From positions 1 through 64,000 of the forward strand of contig QANT01002356.1 of NCBI GenBank assembly GCA_003254885.1: a stretch of DNA of 64,000 nt, given 5' to 3'. The notes under the pieces are model-generated. The model was given only the letters and a program-made list of their open reading frames with translations, was not told where the DNA came from and made no database searches. Every line of letters begins with the position of its first letter. Position 1 is the stretch's first letter. This DNA is from Purshia tridentata (lineage: Eukaryota; Streptophyta; Magnoliopsida; Rosales; Rosaceae). This document shows positions 1 through 11,408 of this stretch, in pieces. Position numbers and translations under genes: made by a program.

Positions 1-1383
1 CTTTTTTTTTTTTTAATATCCGAAATAATATTTTTTTCTTCTTGACCAACAAATTATGATTAAATATCAAAAATCAAACAGTTTTTCAATAAAGCAGTAT
101 GAAACTAAATTTTAGATACTAACCTAGTGCAAGATATTTTGGATTAATTCATAAATTTGTAAGAAATTTGAAATTTTTTACACCAATTGTGCTTAGTGAT
201 TTTCCATTTTTATACATATGTGATTGTATGTGCATATCATGGTTACCACCATATGGATTAATTTTATTCCAATAATATTATGTCACAAAAAAAATATATA
301 TATTATTAATTCGTATAAGTACTCGGTCCGATTTGATTTAACCAACTATTTGAGATAATGAAATAATCAATCCGAAATTTACAATTTGGTTTGGTTTTCA
401 AGCTGTTTAATTAAAAAATATTAAAAAACTGATCCAAACCAAACTCTTAGTTCAATTTGGATTGATTTGTTTATTTATTTTAATGTCCACTCCTAACAGT
501 TGTGACGGTATAAATAGAGTGATAATGCTATAATTTTCTAAGGTGTTATGTGAAATTATCATAATTTAGGTATAATTGGTATATTTATCGTATTGAGATT
601 ACAAATACATATTTCAAATTCTTATTTAGAGATAGATAATTTTTTTTACTAAATTTGTTTTACAAAGCTCTACTTTGAATAAAGTGAATTTAGGGAAAAA
701 CTTTGGGACTGCAAAAAATTTCTTTGTCTCGGTTTCCCTTTTAATTTCTTTTTTATTTAGAGAGAGAGAATCAAATTTAAGTGCATTGTGAGAAAAATTT
801 CATTATCTTTGTTCCCTCCTAGTTTAGCCACAATAACTAAATTAATGAGTTTATTAAGTTTTGCAAAAATACAAGCAGTGGCCACATGGCCCACATCTAG
901 ATTCAGCTCACAAATCCACTAATATGGCTCCATGTCGTTTTAGTGCAACTGCCCAAGAAAAGATGCTCGATCCCAAAGTGTCAACAAAATGCTAATTATC
1001 CTTCCCACCCAAGTACATATCAAATTGTATTAGTATTATTGCAGATTATAGCAATTGTTTTAATTTGGCAGCAAATAAAGTTATTCCATTTGTTTTTCTA
1101 TTCCTAGAAAATGACATATATTGTTCCCAAAATCATATTATTCAATTTTACGGAGTTTGGGTGGTGAGAATAAAGTACATATCATTATCAGGAATATATT
1201 ATGAAAATGGAGCAATACATGAGATATTACTTTTCTATTGTCCGGTTGTTTTCAGAACCAGATACTACCTAAAGGTTGATTGACCAAAAAATATGGTAAA
1301 TAATAAGTCACAAACTATAAAGTTTGTTACTCGAAGGACATATACTTTCGACTTTATCTTTCCTGACAAAAATTAAAAATAGA
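1..1383. other. AT-rich intergenic DNA, no gene seen
   Basis: I see no exon chain, RNA gene or recognisable transposon here. The sequence is strongly AT-rich with poly-A and poly-T runs, and the short open frames lack any recognisable motif. It lies upstream of the REXO4-type gene, and its left edge is cut by the window. Confidence 0.6.
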
Positions 1384-1914
1384 ATCGACCGAGCTACATT
1401 TTATATCAAATAATTACACTATTTACATTTATGTCAGTCAACTACAATTAATTACAGCTACGATTATAATAATATATATATACTATATATTATCAATTAA
1501 AACGTACCACAAATATTATGATTCAACTTTCCAGTAAAAAATAAAAAATCGATTGGCAACTGCATCTACAATTGCATCGATAGGACTGGCGCATCTCCAG
1601 TGGCTCGCGCGTGTTGCACGTTTCAAGCATTTCACGAGTCTTGCACATCGACCGAGCTACATTTTATATCAAATAATTACACAATTTACATTTATGTCAA
1701 CTACAATTAATTACAGCTACGATTATAATAATATATATATACTATATATTATCAATTAAAAGTTACGTACCACAATATTATGATTCAACTTTCCAGTAAA
1801 AAATAAGAAAAGAAAATCGATTGGCAACTGCATCTACAATTGCATCGATAGGACTGGCGCATCTCCAGTGACTCGCGCGTGTTGCACGTTTCAAGCATTT
1901 CACGAGTCTTGCAC
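1384..1914. repeat. Tandem duplication, about 263-bp unit, two copies
   Basis: The block at about 1384-1646 recurs at about 1647-1914 with few differences; the second copy carries a few extra bases near its end. Each copy starts with an AT-rich part and ends with a CpG-rich part containing GACTGGCGCATCTCCAGTG. The high similarity suggests a recent local duplication. It sits about 350-870 bp upstream of the REXO4 start codon. Confidence 0.9.
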
Positions 1915-2066
1915 GTCTTAAGTGACTCGCTGGTCTCGCGCGTCTCGAGCAACTCGTTGGACTTTAGCGTGTAGTGTGTCTCAAGTGTCTAGCGGGATTT
2001 GAGTGTCTTGCAGGACTCGTGCGTGTCTCGTGTGTCTCGAGGGACTCGAGTATTTCGCGAGACTCA
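1915..2066. repeat. Degenerate CpG-rich GACTCG/GTCTCG array
   Basis: Directly after the duplication the sequence is a loose array of short related words (GACTCG, GTCTCG, GTGTCTCGAG, GCGAGACTC) at roughly 10-25 bp spacing. It stands out from AT-rich surroundings by its density of CG dinucleotides and of XhoI-like CTCGAG sites. The same words end both copies of the upstream duplication, so the array and the duplication probably share an origin. A role as promoter or methylation target is only inference. Confidence 0.6.
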
Positions 2067-2257
2067 AATTGAAAAAAAAAATTAAAAAAAAAAAGCAAAA
2101 AAATATTTTAAAAAGAGAAGATGACCCAAAAAAAAACGGGATGTCGTCGTTGTTTATGTGTTATATTATATATGGGCCGTCGTTCTGACTGGCACTGCAC
2201 AGCAGCACAGTGAATACGCTCTTTTCGCGCTTTTGTGTTTCCAGCAGAAGGAAGAGG

Positions 2258-5200
2258 ATGAAAAAGAACCCTAAGAAGCAGCAGTTTCAACTCAATCCCA
2301 ACTGGGCTCAACTCCAGCAAGAGCTGAAGAGCCATGGTTCAAAGCCTCCAAGACCATCTAACAACTCAGATACAGAAACCCACAATACCATCTTAGGTAA
2401 CAGCACAAGCATCTTTGTTATCCTTCAGCCACTGCTGGGCTTGCTCAGGATTTATGTAAGTTATAAGTACTTTTCTTTAACAGCACAAGCATCTTTTTTG
2501 GGACTTTTGTTTGCAGGGAAGCGGAAAGAGAGACCAGCTGTAGAGTTGGATGGTTCACTGTCTCATGTCAATCCTCTCACTCCTGTTAATGATGATCCCA
2601 GGTGATTTTTTATTTTTTTGAGATATTTGTATTTGATGCTATATTTGGGTTCTAAGAAAATGCAGGAAAAGAAAAGAAAATACCTTTTTTATTTTTTTGT
2701 TATTCGGATTGTGTTTAAATGTGAATTTCAAGATAAGTTAGTCTATTGGTTTAGTTGAGTTGAAGTTTCCTTCTCTTTGTTTATGGATACTAAACCATGA
2801 GAAAAGTAAGGGTAGGAAGAAAAGAGGTTAATTGTTTCAGTTTGTCTTTGCTCATTACTTGGGTATTGCCAAATTGATGGCTTCAAGTCAATGTAGAACA
2901 AGTTTATCAGAATTTGTAGCAGTTATGCAGTTGAATTTGAGAATTTGTAATATTGTACCCATAGGAGTGATGGCGTGATGCCTAACCAGAATAAATGCGT
3001 GATGGTTAGGATTTGTTTTCCTACTCACCTCTTTTAGTTTTCTACACGTTCATCTCCATCAATTTTCAACAAGAGCTTGAAAGCTGTACTTTCCACTCCT
3101 AAAAGTTATAATTAAGCGATATCAGTTCTGTCTACCATTCCCTATCTCCTAAGTTATTTGAGAGCTTGAAACATAAACCATTGTTTCATAACCATTAGGC
3201 CTCATATATCGAATATCACAGAGCTGTTCTATGCCATTTTTGGTATCAATCAAACTCGAGGTAACATATAATCAATTCCATCTTTGTGAACAATTTTCTA
3301 TTGGTAACAATTTGGTAGCTTGTCTAATCATACAAAAAAAATTTTTAAATTTTTTTAAGAAAGTATATGCTAGTAAGTTGTTTCTAATTTGAACCACTTT
3401 GGTTTTAACAGAAGAAATAGCTCATATCTTTCATTTTCTCATATTGTAATATATGTCACATTTCTTTATCCTTTCAGAGGGAAATACTAAATAGACATGT
3501 TTTATTAGTTTGCAACATGAAATAACTGGAGCATTTTAATTTGATATGGGTTTCCTCTTGCAAAATCAAAGAGTCACTTTTCACTTTTATCTTTAAGATA
3601 TTATGGTCCATAAATTTCCCCTTTAAGAGCTTCGAGTGATTGTAACACGTAACATATAAACCATTTGACAGTGTGACAGATGCAGTAGCCATGGATTGTG
3701 AAATGGTTGGTGTTGGTCAAGGAAACAAAAGTGCCCTTGGACGCGTTACACTGGTATTCTTTTGTTCCTTTTCTTTTATCTACTTTTCTGTCATATTGTA
3801 GTTGGGCAGGTTGGTTCTCTAAGGTTGGCAATCTTCGCAAACAGTTTTGCATCTGTTATTTCCTTAGTTAATTTGTTAGTTAGTATGTGTTTTGTTAGTT
3901 AGATATTATATTACACTTGGTAATTGAACTTATTAGTATCACTGATTGCTGATGGTATAGTTGTGTGGCAGGTAAATAAATGGGGGAATGTCATATATGA
4001 TGAGTTTGTTCGCCCAGTAGATCGTGTTGTTGATTTCCGTACTCAAATTAGTGGCATTCGTCCCCAGGACTTGAGAAAAGGTTGACTTTATCTATATTTC
4101 TACTGCTTTTTTTTTAATATGAATGTATGTTTGCTTCACCACAACTCGTATATGAAATTCGTTTTAGAAAAATAAAATAACAAATGAGAAATTTTAGAAT
4201 GAGCTGCTACCAAGTTGTTGTCATCCTTCTGGAATGGTGGTTTTTTTTTTTCCCTGGTTTTTAAAGAAGGCTGTGCTTTATCTGCAAACTCATTTTTTGA
4301 TAGTTTGTGTGCAACTAGTACAAAATAACTAAAATTAATTTCTTCTTCGGGTCAGCTACATGAACTTTTTTTTTTTTTTTCAACCTTATATTTTCTTTGG
4401 CTATCATTTCCTATTGTGCTTCTTCTACTATGTCTTAAATAAGCTTGTTCCTTTGTTTCAGCATGTTCGGGTCAACCGTGTCCCTCTTTAGTGCCAGCCT
4501 CAGTCCTGTAAACTATGTATCCTCTTACCACATACCTCAGTCCTGTAAACTATGTGTGCTCTTACCTCATACCACATACCACATACCACTTACCACATAC
4601 CACTTACAGTTACCACCTTGTTATTCTAAAATTCTCATCATTGTTAGGTCCATTGATAACATCTTGTTTCTTGTAATGCCCAATATGTTGTACCATTCAG
4701 CATAGTTCATTTACAAAGTGCTCTGGATGCATGTTTCCACTTCATCCACTCTACTCTATTCTATGGGATTGCATTTGTAAAGCGGCTAATAATACATTGC
4801 AATATCCTGGTTGCTGATAGTTAGTCAGAAATTTAGATATAATACTATCTCAAGTTGTTCTTAAAATTAGTTAATGATATATATCTATACTATAACTAGA
4901 TTGCAACAATATTTGTAAAATTATACTTACAGTTATAGAATGCCTTGGGTGTCGTTTTTATCTGCAGCAAAGGATTTTCGAATTGTTCAGAAAAGAGTGG
5001 CAGATTTGATTAAAGGGAAAATTCTTGTGGGCCATGCATTGCGCAATGATCTTAGGGTATCTGTCCTTTTAAATTTTAAATATGGTTTGTGTAGAGAATA
5101 GATGTGAATCTTTAATCATAAAATATGACTTAAACAGGCATTGCTTTTAAGTCATCCGAAGGAGGATGTGAGGGATACATTAGAGTATCCACCTTTTATG

Positions 5201-5737
5201 AGGTAATTTTTGCTTTCTTTAATAATTAACTAATAACTAAAAGTTCGCTGATAGTCTTCGAGTATTATGATGTGTTCTCACGAAATTTGTGGTTGGTGAA
5301 GCAGGGAAGGGTCCCGAAGGGCACTTCGGAATCTTGCAGCTGAGTTTCTTAATGTTAAGATCCAAAATGGGGAGCACTGCCCTGTTAGTATTTTGATTCT
5401 TTAATGATGATTTTGATTCTTTAATGATGATTTTGATTGTTTACTCAGTCCAGTTTATATTGGTAATTTCTATCACTATCCGACTCTCTAGACAGCATCT
5501 GACTCTATAGGGTTAGGATATTGATTTCACAAACTCCAGACACTGATAGTCATGATGTTGTTTCAGATAGAAGATGCTCGTGCTGCAATGCTGCTTTATC
5601 AGAAAAACCAAAAAGCATGGGAAAAGAGAGTCAAAGATCAGATTAAGCTCAAACAAAAGCAGAAAAAACGCAAGCCGAAAAAGAAACGGAAGGAAGGAGA
5701 TGATTTGAAAACTGACCATGCAGAAACAGCATCTTAG
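2258..5737 (+). CDS. REXO4: RNA exonuclease 4-like DEDDh 3'-5' exonuclease
   Basis: Predicted nucleolar-type DEDDh exonuclease of the REXO4/XPMC2 family, whose yeast member Rex4 acts in pre-rRNA processing. I assemble eight exons: 2258-2396, 2517-2601, 3672-3753, 3972-4080, 4968-5056, 5138-5202, 5305-5383 and 5567-5737, giving 272 residues. All introns have GT..AG ends and the frame stays open. Catalytic residues are visible: D83 and E85 in AMDCEMVG (Exo I), D166 in GHALRNDLR (Exo II), and H214 and D219 in HCPIEDARAAM (Exo III). The C-terminus is very lysine-rich, as expected for nucleolar targeting. The ATG at 2258 was chosen because the frame upstream has no other ATG before a stop. Intron 1 is 120 nt without an in-frame stop, so its retention would insert 40 residues. 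Start and exon boundaries are inferred without transcripts. Confidence 0.93.
4488..4620. repeat. Minisatellite in REXO4 intron 4
   Basis: The words CCTCAGTCCTGTAAACTATG and CTCTTACC occur twice in tandem, followed by a run of ACCACATA/ACCACTTA repeats. It lies inside the large fourth intron of the exonuclease gene. The expansion looks like ordinary replication slippage. Confidence 0.75.
5387..5440. repeat. Short tandem repeat in REXO4 intron 7
   Basis: A 20-bp word, TTTTGATTCTTTAATGATGA, is present twice in tandem with a partial third copy, just after the donor site of intron 7. It does not change the coding sequence. Confidence 0.8.
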
Positions 5738-6607
5738 TATTGACTTTCGGTTTACAGTTCCATTATCAATTTAGAAGCTGGTCATACAACTTAAGCTCAA
5801 TTCACAAGGAACAGATCACATATAGTCAGAAGGAAGAACAAAAAAGATGGATTTACCAGACAATTAACAATTTCTTTCACCCAATACAGCTACACATAAT
5901 CTCATGGCTTAATTTTTAACTGTTCAATTGATAAAAAATTGTTGTTTTATTATTGCCTTTCTTTTCCCATGGAGGAAAGTTTTCATTATTGTCAGCTGAA
6001 CTATTCCTTGTATGTCAATCTTTTGGAGAAATCTATGTATCAAACAGGATAGAATTTGTAAACTCCATTGTGGGTCAGCTCCTGTTTTACTGCATTTAAT
6101 CTTGCTCTACTGCCCGCACATGAAGTTGTGGTTAGAATTCCCAAAGCAAGATCTTGTCTAAGAAGCAAATTGTAGGATTTATTATACATAAACAAAATGA
6201 TACCTAACTTTGAATTTGTTGTTCTGTTTAAAAGAACATGTCATCTGTTGTCCAAATTTACCTCCCCCCCTCTGTGTGTTGTATTAAACTATTAATTACC
6301 ATGACAGAAGTCAATAGACAGAGAAGCAGAAAGGGAACATACAATTAGTGACAACAAATCCAAACTCTCATGAAGCACTCAAATTAATGAGGAGCAAACC
6401 ACATGAAAGCTCACCTTAATTGATAAGATCCTAATGATGCATGTCACTTGTTGTATTGTATTTGAATAACCCCAAGAAGTAATATTGATTCACTCTGAAA
6501 GAAAAAAAGTAAACTTGATTGGACAAGAATTTTTAATCCTTTTTTTTTTGGCTAAAAAAAGGGATCATCCTTTTAATTTATATTTATTTAAATTATTTTG
6601 CTAAGGT
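5738..6607. other. Intergenic DNA after REXO4
   Basis: This holds the presumed 3' UTR of the exonuclease gene and then AT-rich spacer. I see no exon chain, RNA gene or transposon end. Nothing else stands out. Confidence 0.55.
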
Positions 6608-6871
6608 AGTAGTAACCTAGTAGCATTGCCGAAGGTTACCTATACTAATACCTCTTCTGGTTTATAAAGAGCCAACATATATTTTATTTTTATTTTTTAC
6701 CTTTTTACCCTTGAAAACTGATTCTTACGGCGCCTAGCCGCCAAGCGAAGTAGTAACCTAGTAGCATTGCCGAAGGTTACCTACATTAATCACATTTGGG
6801 CTCCTACTAATACTGATTCTTTACCTTTTTACCCTAGAAAACTGATTCTTACGGCGCCTAGCCGCCAAGCG
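6608..6871. repeat. Tandem duplication upstream of ELOF1, offset 141 bp
   Basis: The word AGTAGTAACCTAGTAGCATT at 6608 recurs at 6749, and the copies end with the same GC-rich word, CGGCGCCTAGCCGCCAAGCG. The second copy is about 18 bp shorter because of an internal deletion. Each unit contains a small inverted pair, GTAACC and GGTTAC. The block lies just upstream of the probable ELOF1 transcription start, so both copies may be promoter sequence. Confidence 0.88.
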
Positions 6872-6966
6872 TATACCTATAAATTTGGACGCGAAAACCA
6901 TCCCGTCAAAAATTGAGATTTTCCAAAGCAAGCAGACGATTCGGAAGTGCGTTCTTTCATACTAAG

Positions 6967-7567
6967 GTACGGTTTTGCTTTCTCCTTCCTCAAACTCCGT
7001 TCTAGGGTTCGTAATCTTAGGGTTTTTTTTCATTCAGCTCCATCATAAAGCTCAGTTGCTTCTCATGTCACTTTAGGGTTTCTTCCTCATCGCATTTTTT
7101 ATTTCCCTTTTCGGACTTCAATTTTTCTCTCTTCTGGTGTAAGTTTCTTCGGGTTCCCACCCCACCACTATGTGTATGTGAAATTCGGAATTTCCAGCAG
7201 TATTTTTTCCGGTGTAAAATATTTTTCCTTTTCAATTAACAAGAAAAAGTTTCTTTATTTGTTTTGTGGTGAAACAAAGTTTTCTTTCAATTCTAAAGGT
7301 TTTTGGTGATTATGTTATATATAGCTCTCTATAGGCCAATGCTTTTCTAAACTTCATATCAGTAAATTGAAATTAGTTGAAAGCCTCTATCTGCGCGCAC
7401 ACACACAAAAAGAGGGTAGAATGTAATTTTAATTTGAGCATATTTTTTACAATGATAGTAGACATTGCACCATATACGTATAGAGGGAAGCCCATATGGT
7501 GGCTATATGTTGTTGGTTGACAGCATAAAATGCGAGCTAATATGTTGGAATAATGGTAATAGGACAG
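6967..7567 (+). other. Probable 5' UTR intron of ELOF1 with telo-box motifs
   Basis: A good donor (AAG/GTACGG) at 6967 and an acceptor (GACAG) ending at 7567 would remove about 600 nt in front of the ELOF1 ATG. Within 7003-7082 the TAGGGTT word, the reverse complement of the plant telo-box, occurs three times. Telo-boxes are known near the 5' ends of plant translation and growth genes. The intron and the role of the motifs are inferred from sequence only. Confidence 0.5.
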
Positions 7568-7581
7568 CAATTTGTTGAAAA

Positions 7582-8541
7582 ATGGGCAAGAGAAAGTCCA
7601 AGGCGAAGCCTGTGGCTAAAAAGCGCATGGACAAGCTTGATACTGTTTTCTGTTGCCCCTTTTGCAACCATGGGAGCAGTGTCGAATGCCGCATGTAAGT
7701 TTTGATTTAATCTAATTTCCCCACTTTTCATATATTTATCTTCTTAGGAGAACATTGAGTTTACCTGGGTTCTATTTGTTGTTTTAGTGACATGAAGAAC
7801 TTGATTGGTGAAGCTATATGTAGCATTTGCCAGGAGAGTTTCAGCACATCCATAACAGGTATATTAAATACTTACTTTGGTCTGTTCTTATTGAGACTTA
7901 GTGCTTGGGGTTCTTTTAATACACAGAATTTCTTATACTGTGCTAGCATTTGAGTTTTGCAAGCGACCAACTTTTTGCCGTAACAGCTAATAACATATAT
8001 GAGATGTAGGGAGATTAAGTAAATAATTCCAAACATGAATATATGTTTCGCATGAACTTGTGAATAGTATTTTAATTTATTATCTATGGTACAAATGGTG
8101 TGGACTGTATGGTATGTGGACAAGAAAAAAGGATAGTTGGAAATATGTGGAAACCAAACTAGAGTTATGAAATGAATGTATACCACCCTTGGATTGGAAA
8201 ACTGAGTAGAAATTTCTTTAGTTCATAGCTGAATTTGGTAACTCTGATTTTGACTGATTATTTTTTTTAGATACTTTTCTTCTTTCATAGAGCGATTGTC
8301 ACTTCCTGATCTCTTGATCTTCTTCTTTTTTCAGCTTTGACAGAAGCCATTGACATGTAAGTTGAAATGCTTATGAATGTGTTCGTAATTCTTTTTTGGC
8401 TAGTGAATTTGTTAATTATTGGTTCCTTTCTCTCTTCCTCTTTTTACCCGTGCATTTGACCATAAATTCCTTGATTTCAGATATAGTGAATGGATAGATG
8501 AATGTGAGCGGGTCAACACTGTTGATGATGATGGTGCTTAA
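7582..8541 (+). CDS. ELOF1: Transcription elongation factor 1 homolog (ELOF1)
   Basis: Small zinc-binding factor of the Elf1/ELOF1 family, which travels with RNA polymerase II on transcribed chromatin and, in animals and yeast, helps transcription-coupled repair. Four exons, 7582-7694, 7788-7858, 8335-8356 and 8481-8541, encode 88 residues, the usual length for this family. The N-terminus is the conserved basic tail MGKRKSKAKP. The four zinc ligands are C25 and C28 in CCPFCNH and C49 and C52 in CSICQES. The C-terminal part YSEWIDECERV is typical of the family. Intron phases fit at every junction, so the model is well supported. The last exon begins a 44-bp tandem duplication that carries the stop codon. 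Confidence 0.96.
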
Positions 8542-8608
8542 GAAGCATAAAGGATTACTCAGGTGTTGATGATAATGGTGCTTAGGAAGCAGATAGGATC
8601 ATTCAGAG
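8521..8608. repeat. 44-bp tandem duplication spanning the ELOF1 stop codon
   Basis: The 44-bp unit at 8521-8564, which encodes the last acidic residues, the stop and the first 3' UTR bases, is repeated at 8565-8608 with a few substitutions. The stop in the first copy is TAA; the second copy carries TAG at the matching place. The unit is not a multiple of three, so the second copy is in another frame and lies entirely in the 3' UTR. Confidence 0.88.
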
Positions 8609-9765
8609 TTCACTGTTGTTACTAGACCTTCTTAATGTGGTGTTCGTAAACGTTGGTAGTTTTGAACCTATATAATAAGCATTTATATTTTTCATTTTGT
8701 TCTATATTTGGTGTGTATATGTACTTTGTAACATAATATGAATTTCATATGGATATGAGGATGGCTTTGCCAAAATTGTGGAATAAACTCTTAACTGACA
8801 TCATGTTGATAAGTATTGTATATTTGTGGAAGTTCTTGCTCTGTTGTATTGTATAATTTTATCAGTTGGTTGGTTCTTTCAGCTAGATTTTTCTTCTTAT
8901 GCTTTCCCGTAAAGTTTAATGTGGAATGTTGTATTGAGATGGAACCCTTTGTCCATCTTATAAATGTTGGTGTTTTGGAATTTTGGGTGGATAATAATAA
9001 GCCAAGTTGATCGATTCCAATATACTAGGTAATATTGAAGGTATAAACATTCTGGCTGTGTTTTCAGTGAAGATATTTGCCAAAAATGATTTTATTGTGT
9101 GGGTATGAGATTTGAGCAAAATTTATTTATTCTTAAAAGTATAGGTTTCGAATCCATATTCGTAGAAGAATTATTTGCGAATTTTATTTCCTCATCTGTG
9201 AAAGGGGTGTAATTGATTAACACATTCATAATGCTTTTCTTTGTGCAAAAAATTATAACTTTTTTTCTTCTTTTACGGATGAATAAAATACCTTTTTATT
9301 TCTTTACTTAGATAAAATATACGCATATGAAAACTAATTTATTGACAACTTAAAAGGAACTTTGTCCACAAATTTGGATTTGAGTTTTTAATAAATTATT
9401 TTAACAAAAACTTTTAAATAACTATCTTTTTATACAAATTTTAAATTGACACTTCTCATAAGCATTTGAAATCCCTCACTTTTTTTTTTCTCAGTAATTA
9501 ATTTATAGGGTGAATTGTTTATTTGCCAAATTTGTGAATTTTATTAAGGATGTAAGAAAGCAATATTTCTACAGTCTAGTTAAATAAACTAGGGGCAAAA
9601 CTATAAGTCTATAAATAAATAATTTAACAAAAATAAATAAAAAAATTGTCTGTATCATTAAAACATACCAAATCAAAAGTTTTTAGTAAGACATTAATTT
9701 TTTTTAGTTTAGGTACTAACTTAAAGCGAGACATTTTAGATTATATCACATATCTGCACGAAATG
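8609..9765. other. Intergenic DNA after ELOF1
   Basis: The first part is probable ELOF1 3' UTR. The rest is AT-rich spacer with poly-T runs, in which I see no gene, RNA or transposon end. Confidence 0.55.
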
Positions 9766-9989
9766 TTAATTTTTTAATACTGAGCTTTCTATGGTTTTTG
9801 GTTAATTTTTTAATACTGAGCTTTCTATGGTTTTTGGTTAATTTTTTTTTTCTGTTTGCTATATGGTTGTAACTATTGCACAACCATTCAAAGTTTAAAA
9901 ATTTAATACTGAGCTTTCTATGGTTTTTGGTTAATTCTTTTTTCCGTTTGCTATATAGTTGTAACTATTGCACAACCATTCAAAGTTTA
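9766..9989. repeat. Nested tandem repeat, 37-bp and about 125-bp units
   Basis: The word TTAATACTGAGCTTTCTATG occurs three times, twice in tandem with a period of about 37 bp and once about 100 bp later. The last occurrence is followed by a second copy of a longer block that includes GTTGTAACTATTGCACAACC. This is a small repeat inside a larger duplication. Confidence 0.82.
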
Positions 9990-10561
9990 AAAGAAATTAA
10001 TGCTTTTGATTTAGGTTTGGGGTATGAAGTCCTACAACATAGAGACTAAAATTAAATACCTAAAATGAAATTTAGTATTTAAAGTAAAATGACATAAATA
10101 TTCTAGTAGTTAAAAATGAAAAAAAAACATTAAAATTTGGTACCTAAAGTCAAAAAATATATTATAATCAGTTCAACCATGCTAACCATGTTTTATATCT
10201 CCAATAATCAAATAAATTCTTCTAACTACTTAACTGAATAAAAAATAATAAAAAATAAATAAAAATTTTACAAAATAAAAAATAAATATATGATAACTGT
10301 TGGTGTCAAAAATTGAACCAACGAAAGACAGGGGTATAATCACAATCACAGACGACGAACATGCATGATATATATTGTTTCACCATCATCGATCGATGTG
10401 ATCATGGCAATGTACAATTTATAAGAAAGAACGTGAGAGCTTTAGAAATATTCCTAAAAAAAGAGTCCCTTTTAAATGGGTGAGAGAGTCCTATTTATAG
10501 TGGATATGAATATGACTATGATTCTTGGCCAAAAAAAAATAGTGGATATGAATATGATTCT

Positions 10562-11088
10562 CTCTTTTTACAATTATTTTTATGTGGGATTCAATAAAAA
10601 AATATGACACAATTAAATTAAAATCCGAACTACATACCGTATAACCGTATAAACGATAACCGAAACAATAAATTGGCGCAAGCAAAAAGCGCGTGACAAT
10701 GGCTAGTTTTAAATTATTCCATATGAAATAAAGTAAAACTAAAAAATGTTATCAAACAAGTATTTCCTTTGAAAATTGAAAGATGATTAAAAACAAAAAC
10801 CTTATAAAGAAAGAAGAGACATCTACTCTTTTTACAATTATTTTTATGTGGGATTCAATATAAAAATATGACACAATTAAATTAAAATCCGAACTACATA
10901 CCGTATAACCGTATAAACCATAACCGAAACAATAAATTGGCGCAAGCAAAAAGCGCGTGACAATGGCTGGTTTTAAATTATTCCATATGAAATAAAGTAA
11001 AACTTAAAAATGTTATCAAACAAGTATTTCCTTTGAAAATTGAAAGATGATTCAAAACAAAAACCTTATAAAGAAAGAAGAGACATCT
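10562..11088. repeat. 264-bp tandem duplication upstream of SHH2
   Basis: The block at about 10562-10825 is repeated at 10826-11088 with only scattered differences, so the event looks recent. Each copy contains the words CGTATAACCGTATAAAC and GGCGCAAGCAAAAAGCGCG, the latter with a small GCGC/GCGC dyad. The second copy ends about 320 bp before the SHH2 start codon, so it may overlap promoter sequence. Between 10490 and 10560 there is a smaller repeat of TAGTGGATATGAATATGA. Confidence 0.9.
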
Positions 11089-11408
11089 TTGGGTGATTGG
11101 TTGTTGTTGGTCCGAGGTTCGACGAAAAAAGTTAAAAAGTTAAAGCCACTTGCCCCCAATTTTTCTTTTCCGGCCTTCAAAAACCTTAAGTAATTAGATT
11201 GCAATCCAAACGCCACCTCTCCCTCTGTAATATATATTATATAACAACACCCAATTTTTTGTTCGTTTAATTTGCGCCGGATTTCTGTTAAAATTTTCTG
11301 TTCCGACACTCAAAGCGCTTTCACAATCTACTGTCTTCGTCTCACATTCTAATCCCCCAACTTCTCTGTTTTGCTTCTGAGAGTTCCAAACACACACAGA
11401 GAGCTGTC

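Noticed and set aside
2210-2257. Upstream extension of the REXO4 frame
   Set aside because: The extension begins at a GTG, not an ATG, and the first ATG at 2258 opens a normal REXO4 N-terminus.
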